From assembly GCF_001644605.1 (NCBI RefSeq), contig NZ_CP011388.1, forward strand, positions 4,321,501 through 4,385,500: 64,000 nt of DNA, given 5' to 3'. The DNA comes from Paenibacillus swuensis. Lineage in GTDB: Bacteria; Bacillota; Bacilli; Paenibacillales; DY6. The notes under the pieces are model-generated. The model did not search any database, was not told where the DNA came from, and saw only the letters and a program-made list of their open reading frames with translations. Shown in pieces: positions 7,818 to 16,214 of this stretch. The first letter of the stretch is position 1. Each line of letters begins with the position of its first letter. A program made the position numbers and the translations under genes.

Positions 7818-8848
7818 TTACTCTGCTTAAGGAAGTTGGACGCGGAAAGCGCGGCGCCCGGGACCTAACCTATGAAGAAGCGAGGAAAGCAGCCCGTCTG
7901 ATTCTGAGCGGCGAGGCCACTCCCGTGCAGATCGGCGCCTTTCTCGTTGCGGAACGCATTAAGATGGAATCCATTGAAGAGATTCAGGCGTTTGTTCATA
8001 CCTGCAAAGAACAAAGTCAACGATACCCGATGCCAGGGGGACTGGATTGTTCCGGTCCATATGACGGCCGGACACGCACTTTCATTGCCACGATCCCGAC
8101 CGCCTTTGTGCTGTCGGCCTGCGGCTTACCTGTAACGCTTCACGGAAGCAAGTCCTTGCCGCCAAAGTGGGGCATTACCCTAAGCGATGTTTTCTCCGCA
8201 TTAGGGGTACCCGCAGGTGAACTGCCCTCGGAGGCTTTGACTGCCGCGGCGGAACAGACATCCCTTCTCTTCGTACCGGCTGAACGCTGGTGCCCGGCAT
8301 TGGCCCAAATGAGACCTTACAGGGAACAACTGGGGCTTCGTACCGTTTTCAATTCCGCCGAGAAGCTGTTGCGATATTCCGAAGCGGATTACATGGTTAC
8401 GGGTGTATTTCACGGAACGGTATTCGAGAAAATGGCGAAACTCGTTGGAGACCTCGGTGTTAAGCGTGGATTGATTGTCCAAGGAATGGAAGGCTCCGAG
8501 GATTTAACGGTTGATAAGCGCACTAGAACCTACACTGTAAACGACGGCCATTGCGAGTTATTCGTTATTGATCCCGAAGTGTATGAGCTGCAGACAGAAT
8601 TACCGGAGGTGCCCGAAGGCTACTGGGACGCACAACAGCAAGCCGCAACTTGCATGAGTGTCCTTCATGGGAACGCGGAACTGGCCTACGTAAACATGGT
8701 TCTATTGAACAGCGCCGTTCGCTTATGGATTGCTGAGAAAGCCGAATCCATTGAACAAGGCGTATACATTGCCAAGGGCGCGCTTGAAAGCGGAGATGCT
8801 TTAAGACAGTTTGAAGCTTGGCAGCATGGAGTCATGAAATATTCATAG
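7814..8848 (+). CDS. TrpD2-like glycosyltransferase family protein (anthranilate phosphoribosyltransferase homologue)
   Basis: A 344-aa protein of the anthranilate phosphoribosyltransferase/thymidine phosphorylase fold, closer to the YbiB/TrpD2 branch than to biosynthetic TrpD. Visible are the N-terminal helical domain (LTYEEARKAARLILSGEATPVQIGAFLVAERIK), a weakened glycine-rich region (CSGPYDGRTRTF instead of the TrpD GTGGD motif) and GIT..DVF..LG. No trp genes are nearby. The start ATGA overlaps the ANTAR stop and has AAAGGAGG 9 nt upstream, so the two are translationally coupled. TrpD2 proteins in proteobacteria bind nucleic acid; whether this one does is unknown. The link to nitrate control is inferred from position only. 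Confidence 0.75.
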   Translation: MITLLKEVGRGKRGARDLTYEEARKAARLILSGEATPVQIGAFLVAERIKMESIEEIQAFVHTCKEQSQRYPMPGGLDCSGPYDGRTRTFIATIPTAFVLSACGLPVTLHGSKSLPPKWGITLSDVFSALGVPAGELPSEALTAAAEQTSLLFVPAERWCPALAQMRPYREQLGLRTVFNSAEKLLRYSEADYMVTGVFHGTVFEKMAKLVGDLGVKRGLIVQGMEGSEDLTVDKRTRTYTVNDGHCELFVIDPEVYELQTELPEVPEGYWDAQQQAATCMSVLHGNAELAYVNMVLLNSAVRLWIAEKAESIEQGVYIAKGALESGDALRQFEAWQHGVMKYS

Positions 8849-8928
8849 AGATTTATTTTTAGAAATGTAAAGTTTGTGTTAAACTGTCTAGGTACATTTA
8901 ACGGTTAGACAGGAGAGATTCGTTTTCT

Positions 8929-9549
8929 ATGTTAATTATTGGGATTGCAGGCGGCACCGGATCGGGTAAAACCTCGGTTGCGCGCTCCATTATGGATAAA
9001 ATGGGAAATAACGACGCCGTTCTTATTTCTCAAGACAGTTACTATCTGGACCATGCTGAACTTACCATGGAAGAACGGGAACAAATCAATTATGACCACC
9101 CAAATGCGTTTGACAATGAATTGTTGTTGAAGCATTTATCCGCCTTGCGAAGCGGTCAAAGCGTTGATATTCCGGTATATGACTTTACCGTTCATGCCCG
9201 GTCTACGGCGACGGAGCTTGTGGAACCTAAACAGGTAGTTTTGGTTGAGGGTCTTCATGTCCTATCCGACGAAAACCTTCGTTCCGGCTTGGATATCAAG
9301 GTATTTGTGGATACGGATGCGGACATCCGAATTCTTCGCAGGGTCGTGCGCGACATTCAAGAACGCGGACGGTCATTGCAATCGGTGGTGGATCAATACA
9401 TGATGACGGTGAAACCGATGCATGACGCTTTTATTGAGCCCTCCAAGAAACATGCGGATATTATCATCCCGGAAGGGGCCGAGAACCAAATCGGCATATC
9501 CATGTTAACCACCCTTACGGATCGATATCGTAAGCATGGCAAGCTTTAA
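8929..9549 (+). CDS. udk: Uridine kinase
   Basis: A 206-aa P-loop kinase with GIAGGTGSGKTS at residues 4-15, the substrate region SQDSYYLDH, YDHPNAFDNELL and the C-terminal IIPEGAENQIG. It phosphorylates uridine and cytidine for pyrimidine salvage in the cytoplasm. Length matches B. subtilis Udk (211 aa). An AGGAG lies 13 nt upstream of the ATG, somewhat far. It is followed by a strong bidirectional terminator and appears monocistronic. Confidence 0.93.
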   Translation: MLIIGIAGGTGSGKTSVARSIMDKMGNNDAVLISQDSYYLDHAELTMEEREQINYDHPNAFDNELLLKHLSALRSGQSVDIPVYDFTVHARSTATELVEPKQVVLVEGLHVLSDENLRSGLDIKVFVDTDADIRILRRVVRDIQERGRSLQSVVDQYMMTVKPMHDAFIEPSKKHADIIIPEGAENQIGISMLTTLTDRYRKHGKL

Positions 9550-9560
9550 TTCATTAGAAC

Positions 9561-9614
9561 AGGCTGTTCTCTCAAGTTGAGTACATCAACTTTGAAGGAA
9601 CAGCCTTCTTTTTT
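9561..9614. terminator. Intrinsic terminator after udk, shared with the convergent MFS gene
   Basis: AGGCTGTTC (9561-9569) pairs with GAACAGCCT (9598-9606), with a second inner stem CAAGTTGA/TCAACTTTG, followed by TTCTTTTTT. Confidence 0.88.
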
Positions 9615-9622
9615 GGGGACTA

Positions 9623-10915
9623 TCATGATCCGATTCGAATGCGCATCTTCTTTCTTCCCTTGCTTTTGTCCGATTTCAGAGCCCCCTTGTTGGGGTGAAT
9701 GGCAAACATGGCGATAATAGCCGCAAACAGACATGCTCCTGAAACGGTGTAGAACATGGCATGTTTTGAAACATTAAGCAAAATAGAAACCGCAGGCGGA
9801 CCGATCGCAACGCCGATAAATCGCATCGAGCTGTAAAGGGATGTAATCGTGCCTCGTTGTTTCTTATCTATTCCCTCTGTAATAAACGCGTCTAAGCTAG
9901 GCAGTACCAACCCCATCCCCAGTCCCGAAATACATAACAACGCGATGATCCATGGTACGGAATGGACCAGAAATCCGCAGGCGAATACCGCTCCGGTCAA
10001 CACGGCGGTACCGATGAAAGTGAGCCATTTCATGAGAATTTTGTTTTGCCCTATTTTTCGGCCTGTAAAGAAAGAAGACACACATAATGCGGCCAAGGGA
10101 ATCGCAAGTACAACACCTTTAAGCACCCCTTTAATGCCATACACCGCCTCCAACTCATCCGATAAATAAAACAGCGTGCCAAAAATAACAAACATACATA
10201 TGCCGCCAATGGCGAAGATTGCGTAAAGCCAGCGCCCTTTTTCAGTAAATATGTAGCGAACGGAGGCCAGAAATGACTTTAGCTTCACGGGTTTACCCGG
10301 CTCCTTTTCCGGAGACTTCACCAGAAAGAGCACCATCAGGATCGAGATTACACAAAATACGGGAATGAACAGAAAAGGCAAATACCATAAGAACGAGGCA
10401 AGAAAGGAACCCAGGATGGGACTCAGGACCTTACCCAAGGTGTTCGATGTCTCCACAATACCTAATCCCTGACTGACATCCTTCTCCCTTTTAAACAAAT
10501 CTCCGATTAAAGGTAACACAATGGGCGCCGCGCCTGCCGCACCGATTCCTTGAAGCACCCTCCCTGCCAGAATCATCGCATATGGCTCATCGATCCACCA
10601 ACTGGCCAAACCTGACACAAGCCCGCCTAACCCTGCAGCGATCAAACTTGGAATGATGACAGCCTTACGACCATATCGATCAGATAAATATCCCGCAATC
10701 GGAATTAACAAAATAGCCACGGCAGAATACACCGTGATGAGCAGACTTACTTGCAAGGAAGTAATGCCCAGACGGGTACGAATGGCCGGCAGTACCGGAA
10801 TGAGCATGGAATTGCCCAGAGTCATGATAAGCGGGATCGAGGCGACGGATGCCAGGTCCCATTTTTTGTCCGCTTCCATTGGGGGAGAATCATCCTTTAT
10901 TGTGTGCCATTTCAC
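9623..10915 (-). CDS. MFS multidrug-type exporter
   Basis: A 430-aa, 12-TM major facilitator. The antiporter A-motif is clear near residue 75 (GYLSDRYGRKAV), with PVLPAIRTRLG in the first helix-loop and motif-C-like GLGIVETSNTLGKVLSPILGS typical of DHA1 drug:H+ antiporters such as the B. subtilis YfmO/YitG group. It probably exports a toxic small molecule across the cytoplasmic membrane; substrate unknown. The start at 10915 has GGAG 4 nt away; a later ATG (residue 13, MEADKKWD) is an alternative. Confidence 0.85.
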   Translation of the reverse strand: MKWHTIKDDSPPMEADKKWDLASVASIPLIMTLGNSMLIPVLPAIRTRLGITSLQVSLLITVYSAVAILLIPIAGYLSDRYGRKAVIIPSLIAAGLGGLVSGLASWWIDEPYAMILAGRVLQGIGAAGAAPIVLPLIGDLFKREKDVSQGLGIVETSNTLGKVLSPILGSFLASFLWYLPFLFIPVFCVISILMVLFLVKSPEKEPGKPVKLKSFLASVRYIFTEKGRWLYAIFAIGGICMFVIFGTLFYLSDELEAVYGIKGVLKGVVLAIPLAALCVSSFFTGRKIGQNKILMKWLTFIGTAVLTGAVFACGFLVHSVPWIIALLCISGLGMGLVLPSLDAFITEGIDKKQRGTITSLYSSMRFIGVAIGPPAVSILLNVSKHAMFYTVSGACLFAAIIAMFAIHPNKGALKSDKSKGRKKMRIRIGS

Positions 10916-11064
10916 TCCGGCGGTCCGGTTGTCAACGTACAGTATGCCTCAAATCAGGAAGATTTATCATTTTTATGGAGTGAAGTCTTTTCAAGCTAGA
11001 CAAAATACGGTAATATATAGGGGTGGTGTGAAAATAGTTTACATTAAGGGGTAGGTGTACTATC

Positions 11065-11391
11065 ATGTTAGATGCTTTAAAACTTGATGCTTACGAGAAG
11101 TTTAACATGCCGCAAGATGCGGACGTCTACTCGTTTCTGGAAATGTATATCGCGAAGCGGATGCAGCAGGTTGCCGATATTGAGAAGGCCGTGGAACGCT
11201 ACGAAAAGCGCAGAATTAAAGAAGAGCAGGTCTATCAAAGCATGTCAGGTATTCGCAAAATGTTAACAGGTAAGAAACCGGATCATCATCTGGCAGTTGA
11301 GCATATCCATTACGTGAAGAAGCCCTTGGAAACCGCACGCCGAATTCGCGGGGAAATTGAAACCGCACGAGCTATGCTGACAGAGCAATAA
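11065..11391 (+). CDS. Conserved-looking small helical protein, function unknown
   Basis: A 108-aa charged protein with no signal peptide or membrane segment. Residues 30-55 (YIAKRMQQVADIEKAVERYEKRRIKEEQV in part) are strongly helical and probably coiled coil. Not assigned to a known family. It has a plausible RBS (AGGTG, about 9 nt) and its own terminator, which argue for a real gene. Confidence 0.7.
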   Translation: MLDALKLDAYEKFNMPQDADVYSFLEMYIAKRMQQVADIEKAVERYEKRRIKEEQVYQSMSGIRKMLTGKKPDHHLAVEHIHYVKKPLETARRIRGEIETARAMLTEQ

Positions 11392-11397
11392 TGTTAA

Positions 11398-11427
11398 AGT
11401 CCCTGGAGTTTAGGGGGCTTTTTTTAT
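11398..11427 (+). terminator. Intrinsic terminator after the 108-aa gene
   Basis: AGTCCCT/AGGGGGCT stem around GGAGTTT, followed by seven T residues. Confidence 0.8.
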
Positions 11428-11439
11428 GCGTGTGCCACG

Positions 11440-11812
11440 TTATCCCTTTAACTCAGAGCTCCCTTTCCACTCGGTCCGCAAGCTCCTTTTGGTCCCTTGT
11501 CCCACTCAGTTTGTTGGCTTGTTGGTCCTTTGTCCCGTTCACTCAGTTTCTTAATAGTTACCTTTGGCACTTATCCCGTTCACTCAGTGCGCGTCTCCAG
11601 TCCGTCCTTATCCCGTTCACTCAGTTTCGACTGCCAATTTTAACACTTATCCCACTCGCTCAGTTCTTTGGTTTACTCAGTTTTTTGTAAAATCGCTTCT
11701 GACTCAAGGGGATAGGCACTAAAAGTGGATGGCTATATAGATGGTAATAAACAACAGGCTCCCCTCCCCAATCTCAGCAAATGGGATAAAGTGTACTGAC
11801 TGAAAGGGATGA
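11440..11812. repeat. Dispersed repeat array, locus A (TTATCCC-N6-TCAGT family)
   Basis: Copies of an 18-bp motif on the plus strand start at 11440 (TTATCCCTTTAACTCAGA), 11530, 11571, 11608 and 11647, the last four spaced 41, 37 and 39 bp. Degenerate pieces lie between 11461 and 11511 and near 11670. Two more copies lie on the minus strand at 11772-11789 and 11795-11812. The region between the 108-aa gene and amtB (about 460 bp) has no other recognisable content. The same motif forms arrays at 28324, 29128 and 30468. Confidence 0.85.
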
Positions 11813-11843
11813 TACCTAAACGGAGAAACAAGCATACTTGGAC

Positions 11844-11880
11844 AAAAAAAGAGGCAACAGGCAATAACCCGTTGTCCCCT
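11844..11880 (-). terminator. Intrinsic terminator of the ammonium transporter gene
   Basis: On the minus strand CAACGGG/CCTGTTG (one G-U) around TTATTG, extended by GGG/CTC pairs, followed by TTTTTTT. Confidence 0.82.
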
Positions 11881-11888
11881 AATCCTAA

Positions 11889-13187
11889 TCATTTCCCGAT
11901 CATCTTCGACAAATCGATAAAATCGTCTTCTTGGCTGTAAGCCGGCACGCCATGAATACCAACATCCAGGCCGACCAACTCCTCGTCGGCTGTGACACGC
12001 ACCGGCACGATGGCGGCAATCGCCTTAAGCGCTAACCAGGTCAGACCGAAGCCCCAAGCGCTAACCACCACAAGACCGAGTGCCTGCGCGCCGAGGAGCT
12101 GCCATCCCCCGCCATACAACAATCCGGCCGTATCCAACCCGAACTTGGCGGTGAATTCCGGTATGGCGAACAAACCCACGGCAAGCGTGCCTATACTGCC
12201 GCTAATGCCATGTACCGCGAAAGCGCCGACAGGGTCGTCGATGCCCCGGCGCTCCAATGCCTCCGTGGCGAACACCATCGCCACGCCGCAGATCGCGCCA
12301 ATCAGAATCGCCGCTACATCGGACACGTACGCGCATCCCGCGGTAATCCCCACTAGACCCGCCAACGCGCCGTTAATGACCATCGGCGGGTCGGATTTGC
12401 GATAGCGCAGCATGGTGAATAATATACATGTCGCACCCCCTGCCGAGGCAGCCAACATCGTTGTTACCGCAATGTGGCCAATCGCTTCATAGAAATTGGC
12501 AGCGCTCAAGGTGCTCCCCGAATTGAACCCAAACCAGCCAAACCAAAGAATGAACGCCCCCACAGATGCCAAAGGTAAATTAGAAGGCGGCACAATGTTC
12601 GCGGAACCATCCGTGTTAAATTTACCGATCCGCGGTCCTATGACGATGGTTGCCGCCAAAGCGGAGAAACCGCCTAAAGCATGAATAACCGCGGAACCCG
12701 CGAAGTCAATCATCCCCAGCTTTCCGAGCCAGCCGCCGATTCCCCATACCCAGTGACCCGCAATCGGATAAATGAGTCCGGTCATTGCGATTGTATACAG
12801 AATATAAGCCTTAAAGTTAATTCGTTCAGCCACCGCGCCTGACACTATGGATATGACAGCAATGACAAACGCGCATTGAAACAACCAATAGGTTTCATGC
12901 GAAATCATATATTGAATATGACTCAGGTCACCATTCAGCAGAAAACCGCTTGTTCCGATCAGACCTCCGGCATCCTTGCCGTACATGAAAGCAAATCCAA
13001 AAGCGAAGAAAATTAAAGCTCCAAACGTAATATCCACAAACACTTTCATTATGATGCTTACCGCATTCTTCTGCCTGACGAAACCAGCCTCCAGCAACGC
13101 GAATCCGCCCTCCATGAGCAAGATCATGGCCGCTGTCAATACGACCCAGACCGTATCCAGGCCGCCGGCAAGTTGTTCGATGGTCAT
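11889..13187 (-). CDS. amtB: Ammonium transporter Amt
   Basis: A 432-aa membrane protein of the Amt/Rh family with about 11 TM segments. Landmarks include MEGGFALLEAGFVRQKNAV, the AGSAVIHALGGFSALA motif, FGWFGFNSGS and the second channel-His helix (DDPVGAFAVHGISGSIGTLAVGLF in part). It conducts ammonium/ammonia across the cytoplasmic membrane and feeds the same pathway as the nas operon. The start ATG 13185-13187 is preceded by GGGGGATGGAG; the frame could extend to 13238 without an RBS. No glnK (PII) gene accompanies it here. The C-terminal tail ends with a soluble segment (YSQEDDFIDLSKMIGK). Confidence 0.94.
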   Translation of the reverse strand: MTIEQLAGGLDTVWVVLTAAMILLMEGGFALLEAGFVRQKNAVSIIMKVFVDITFGALIFFAFGFAFMYGKDAGGLIGTSGFLLNGDLSHIQYMISHETYWLFQCAFVIAVISIVSGAVAERINFKAYILYTIAMTGLIYPIAGHWVWGIGGWLGKLGMIDFAGSAVIHALGGFSALAATIVIGPRIGKFNTDGSANIVPPSNLPLASVGAFILWFGWFGFNSGSTLSAANFYEAIGHIAVTTMLAASAGGATCILFTMLRYRKSDPPMVINGALAGLVGITAGCAYVSDVAAILIGAICGVAMVFATEALERRGIDDPVGAFAVHGISGSIGTLAVGLFAIPEFTAKFGLDTAGLLYGGGWQLLGAQALGLVVVSAWGFGLTWLALKAIAAIVPVRVTADEELVGLDVGIHGVPAYSQEDDFIDLSKMIGK

Positions 13188-13236
13188 TGTTCTCCATCCC
13201 CCATGTGAATAAAGTTGACTTGTCTTTAGCCACCTC

Positions 13237-13266
13237 ATTATAAATATACAATGAGAAAGATGTCAA
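13237..13266 (-). promoter_or_regulatory. Sigma-A promoter of amtB
   Basis: The minus strand reads TTGACA (13261-13266), an 18-bp spacer and TATAAT (13237-13242), 50 bp before the start codon. The spacer and -10 contain an imperfect 18-bp palindrome (CATTGTATATTTATAATG), possibly an operator. Confidence 0.75.
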
Positions 13267-13319
13267 CGAGGAATGTTAGGATTAATGACGTCGAGTTTCT
13301 GAAAAAGCGAACATTTCAC

Positions 13320-14189
13320 TTAAATATCAGCTGCTAAAATCGCTTTTCCACGCGGCAAATCTCCATAAGCATCAGGTTCCAGTGTAATCGCGATTTGATC
13401 ATAATCAGGCACAGCCGGTTCCAGAGTAAAGAAGATAGCCCCACTGCCCTTCCGGGATTGGAATGTACCTGCATTCACTACTTTATCTCCTTTAATGAGC
13501 CAAACCTGGAACGCCTCTTCCGTTTGCAACTCCGGTAAATTCTCGGCCGATACAATCAAATGTGTACCCTTGGAATTAATCATGATCGTTGCTAACCCTT
13601 TGGCAACCAAGCCTTCCGCAGCGGGATTCAACGTTACAACTTCATTCGTTTTGGCCCCTTGAATAGGCGAATTTAGTCCGTCCGCGATGGGCTGAAGCCG
13701 GTTGATTTCATTAGAAAATTTAATGTTATAGAAGCAGGAAATTGCCACCGCCGCCACCAATCCGATATTCGCTACACTTTTCCAATCATAACGTTTTGGT
13801 CGGGATGGACTGACATTTTCTTTCAGAACCTGCACCTTCTCAACCACAGCCTGCTGTTCCCTAGTAAGAGAAGCAGGAGATGCCGGTTTAATCACCGTTT
13901 CAGGTGGCGCTGGCTCTGTTCCTTTTGTCTGTTCCGTGTCACCTGCAGTAAAGGATTCTCCAAGCACATTGCTCATGATCCTTGCGCGCATGCCGGAGGG
14001 CACTTCCACTTCTGGAGCAGCGTAAGGCAAGAGATCTACAATACTCTGCAATTCCTGTAATCCATTCTTGCATTCATTGCAGGTTGATAGATGTTTCAAA
14101 AAAGCAGCTTTATCGCTTTCATCCAACCCATCAATCACATACAACTCCAAATCGTCACAAGGCTTCTTATCCTGCTCTCTCATTTCCAT
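13320..14189 (-). CDS. RskA-type anti-sigma factor
   Basis: A 289-aa single-pass membrane protein. The N-terminal cytoplasmic anti-sigma domain has the zinc motif H33-x3-C37-x2-C40. A single hydrophobic segment (SVANIGLVAAVAISCFYN) follows near residue 155, and the extracytoplasmic C-terminal half matches the anti-sigma-K/RskA domain (EAFQVWLIKGDKVVNAGTFQ, ITLEPDAYGDLPRGKAIL in part). It should hold the preceding ECF sigma at the membrane until regulated proteolysis. The gene overlaps the sigma gene by 10 bp, so it is translationally coupled. Confidence 0.9.
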   Translation of the reverse strand: MEMREQDKKPCDDLELYVIDGLDESDKAAFLKHLSTCNECKNGLQELQSIVDLLPYAAPEVEVPSGMRARIMSNVLGESFTAGDTEQTKGTEPAPPETVIKPASPASLTREQQAVVEKVQVLKENVSPSRPKRYDWKSVANIGLVAAVAISCFYNIKFSNEINRLQPIADGLNSPIQGAKTNEVVTLNPAAEGLVAKGLATIMINSKGTHLIVSAENLPELQTEEAFQVWLIKGDKVVNAGTFQSRKGSGAIFFTLEPAVPDYDQIAITLEPDAYGDLPRGKAILAADI

Positions 14190-14758
14190 GCCTCCTCCTT
14201 TCCACCGCTGGTAAGAATCTGTTTCAGTTGCTTAATCGCCAACCGCACCCTGCTCTTGACGGTCCCCAGTGGAATTTCCTGTTGACTGGAAACCTCCTGC
14301 TGCGTGTAGCCCCCAAAGTAAATCATTTCAATCACCTGCTGTTGGTCTTTGTTGAGAGACTGCAGCGCCGCCCGCACCTCTTCGCCTATCAATTTATTCT
14401 CGATTTCCGCTTCCGTGTTCGTATTGCGGTCGGCGTATTGTTGTAATTTCTCCGGTTCAGTCATCTGTTTAACGGTACGGTTTTCTTTCTTACGTAGTCC
14501 GTCAATGGCAATATTACGGGTTAAAGTAAACATCCATGTCGTCCATTTGCCTTGGGCAGGATCATAATGCTCAGCTGCGTTCCAGATACGGAAAAACAAT
14601 TCTTGTACGATCTCCTCCGCCTGCATCGCGTCTTTCACCATACGATAAGCAAAAGCGTATACCGGCTTCTCATAGCGATCATACAGCTGCTGCAGCGCTT
14701 CCGCGTCTTTCGCGGCAATCCGCTCCAGAAGGTCCGTATCGGCTAATCTATCAATCAT
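14180..14758 (-). CDS. ECF RNA polymerase sigma factor (SigK/SigL-like subgroup)
   Basis: A 192-aa sigma-70 family ECF factor. Region 2 covers about residues 22-90 (LYDRYEKPVYAFAYRMVKD, EEIVQELFFRIWN, TWMFTLTRNIAIDGLRKK) and region 4 about 130-185 (QQVIEMIYFGGYTQQEVS, LGTVKSRVRLAIKQL). It directs RNA polymerase to a small stress regulon and is paired with the RskA-type anti-sigma. It is distinct from the sporulation sigma-K of the same name. A matching promoter (ATCCAAC-N13-CGAAGT) lies just upstream, suggesting autoregulation. Confidence 0.93.
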   Translation of the reverse strand: MIDRLADTDLLERIAAKDAEALQQLYDRYEKPVYAFAYRMVKDAMQAEEIVQELFFRIWNAAEHYDPAQGKWTTWMFTLTRNIAIDGLRKKENRTVKQMTEPEKLQQYADRNTNTEAEIENKLIGEEVRAALQSLNKDQQQVIEMIYFGGYTQQEVSSQQEIPLGTVKSRVRLAIKQLKQILTSGGKEEAWK

Positions 14759-14798
14759 TCTGGGATACCCCTTTCTGACAAGTATCCTCCCATTATAT

Positions 14799-14824
14799 AC
14801 TTCGCAGAAAGATCTTTGTTGGAT
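14799..14824 (-). promoter_or_regulatory. ECF-type autoregulatory promoter of the sigma/anti-sigma operon
   Basis: The minus strand reads ATCCAAC (14818-14824), 13 bp, then CGAAGT (14799-14804), 41 bp before the sigma start. The divergent gene has the same elements at the same spacing. The pattern resembles the CATCC/CGAAT promoters recorded for SigK-type ECF factors. Confidence 0.65.
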
Positions 14825-14860
14825 GACTTTTATGGAATTATATATTTTTCATGAAAAGTG

Positions 14861-14886
14861 ATCCAACATCCATTATTTTCCGTACT
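14861..14886 (+). promoter_or_regulatory. Second, divergent ECF-type promoter
   Basis: The plus strand reads ATCCAAC (14861-14867), 13 bp, then CGTACT (14881-14886). It matches the sigma operon promoter in both boxes and spacing and points at the small ORF starting at 14943. Confidence 0.6.
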
Positions 14887-14942
14887 TCCAAAAGAGGGTA
14901 GAAAATCACTTCCTAAGATTAGTCTGATTTAAGGAGTAAACG

Positions 14943-15134
14943 ATGAGAGAACCTTTTCCGGAACAACCAGAAATCAAGCTTCCCCCTATAGCCACGAACT
15001 CAACCACCAACAGGCGCAGCAGTAAACGAGCTTCCTCCCATCTAGGAATTCGTCATCACCATGTCCGTATCAATGCCAGACAATATTCACGTCTCCTCGG
15101 CGCAAATTCCAAACGAATTCGGTGTGAAAAATAA
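14943..15134 (+). CDS. Small basic protein, putative ECF regulon member
   Basis: A 63-codon ORF with a near-ideal RBS (AAGGAG, 6-nt spacing) and an ECF-type promoter 57 bp upstream; a terminator follows within 10 bp. The predicted protein is proline-rich at the N-terminus and Arg/His-rich after residue 23 (RRSSKRASSHLGIRHHHVR), with no hydrophobic segment. No family is recognised. The signals, not the protein sequence, are the reason to call it; codon use is not distinctive. Confidence 0.45.
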   Translation: MREPFPEQPEIKLPPIATNSTTNRRSSKRASSHLGIRHHHVRINARQYSRLLGANSKRIRCEK

Positions 15135-15141
15135 AACACAA

Positions 15142-15180
15142 AAAGCAGCCGCCCCGTAAGGGAACAGGCTGCTTTGTATT
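15142..15180. terminator. Bidirectional terminator between the small ORF and cobW
   Basis: AAAGCAGCC (15142-15150) pairs with GGCTGCTTT (15167-15175). T-rich runs follow on both strands, stronger for the minus strand (cobW). Confidence 0.8.
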
Positions 15181-15199
15181 TGGACCTTAAATCATGGTG

Positions 15200-16138
15200 T
15201 TACATCGAATTCAGTTTGCTTTGCAGCTGCTCTTTAGAGAAAGGCTCGCCAATAAATACAGCTACGTCCCCAATCTCACCCTGCGGGTTGATCTTCGTGA
15301 ACTCCGCTTGTCTGTATGCGAATTGAAACAAGTAACGGCTCGCCGTGTCCGAGAAAGTTACGATACCTTTGGCTCGATGAATTTCCGGAGGCAGTGCTTG
15401 CAGAAATGCTTCGAACGCATAGCTGTCAACAGGTCCCGTTAATGGATGGGTGTAGACCAACATGTGATGATGGCCGTGAACAGATCCGTCTGATTCCCTG
15501 GAATCTTCAGTTGCCTCCTTATTCTGTAATACGGTGTTGCCGATCAATAAAGCCGGATCAATCTGACAACGAATCGCAGGAATGATGGGCGCCCGCTTGT
15601 TCCAGTCCTCAAGCGCTTCTCTCACTCTTTCAACATCCTCTAAGTTTACCAGATCTGTCTTATTTAATATCAATAGGGAGGCGCAACGAATCTGATCTTG
15701 CATAAGGCGGAAAGTCGGCCCTTTACCTTTAGCCAATAGTTCAGATAGATGATAGGCGTCAACCACGGTAATGACACCCTTCAGCTCAATAGGCTTATAC
15801 AGCGATAACTCAGCCAACTCATCCAGTACTTCCATCGGATTCGCCACACCTGTGGATTCAACCAAGACGACGTCAGGTTCATGCTCCTCCATTAATTCAT
15901 GCAGCTGATAACCAAAGTCTCCCCGAACTGTACAACAAATACAACCGCTCAACAGTTCCTTCATGGGAACATCCTGTCCAACGACCACACCGTCCAAATT
16001 CACTTCGCCTAACTCATTCATAAGTACTGCTGCCTTGATGCCTTGGGTGTTCCAATATTCCATCATACCGGTCAATAATGTCGTTTTCCCGCTGCCCAAA
16101 AAACCGGACAACAAATATATAGATGTCATTTTACTCAT
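15200..16138 (-). CDS. CobW/COG0523 family GTP-dependent metallochaperone
   Basis: A 312-aa GTPase. The P-loop GFLGSGKTT is at residues 12-20 and the metal motif C66-x-C68-C69 (GCICC) follows. A Walker B-like VLVESTG, guanine-specificity NKTD (LILNKTDL), a His-rich linker (HGHHH) and a C-terminal CobW domain (ALPPEIHRAKGIV) complete it. COG0523 proteins deliver metal, often zinc under Zur control. The start ATG 16136-16138 (MSKMTS) has GGAGG at 5 nt. It is divergent from a permease with a His-rich loop, across a Zur-like box. Confidence 0.9.
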   Translation of the reverse strand: MSKMTSIYLLSGFLGSGKTTLLTGMMEYWNTQGIKAAVLMNELGEVNLDGVVVGQDVPMKELLSGCICCTVRGDFGYQLHELMEEHEPDVVLVESTGVANPMEVLDELAELSLYKPIELKGVITVVDAYHLSELLAKGKGPTFRLMQDQIRCASLLILNKTDLVNLEDVERVREALEDWNKRAPIIPAIRCQIDPALLIGNTVLQNKEATEDSRESDGSVHGHHHMLVYTHPLTGPVDSYAFEAFLQALPPEIHRAKGIVTFSDTASRYLFQFAYRQAEFTKINPQGEIGDVAVFIGEPFSKEQLQSKLNSM

Positions 16139-16178
16139 GTTAGCCTCCGAATCACTGTTCATTAGTGTTGTTGTCCCT

Positions 16179-16208
16179 ATTATAACGAATCACTTAAAGG
16201 TTCGCCAA
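16179..16208 (-). promoter_or_regulatory. Promoter of the cobW gene
   Basis: The minus strand reads TTGGCG (16203-16208), an 18-bp spacer and TATAAT (16179-16184). The Zur-like palindrome lies 6 bp upstream of this -35. Confidence 0.6.
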
Positions 16209-16214
16209 TACTAA

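Noticed and set aside
11391-11690. Open frame of 99 codons over repeat locus A
   Set aside because: The translation only reflects the DNA repeats (recurrent IPFTQF) and overlaps a terminator at its start.
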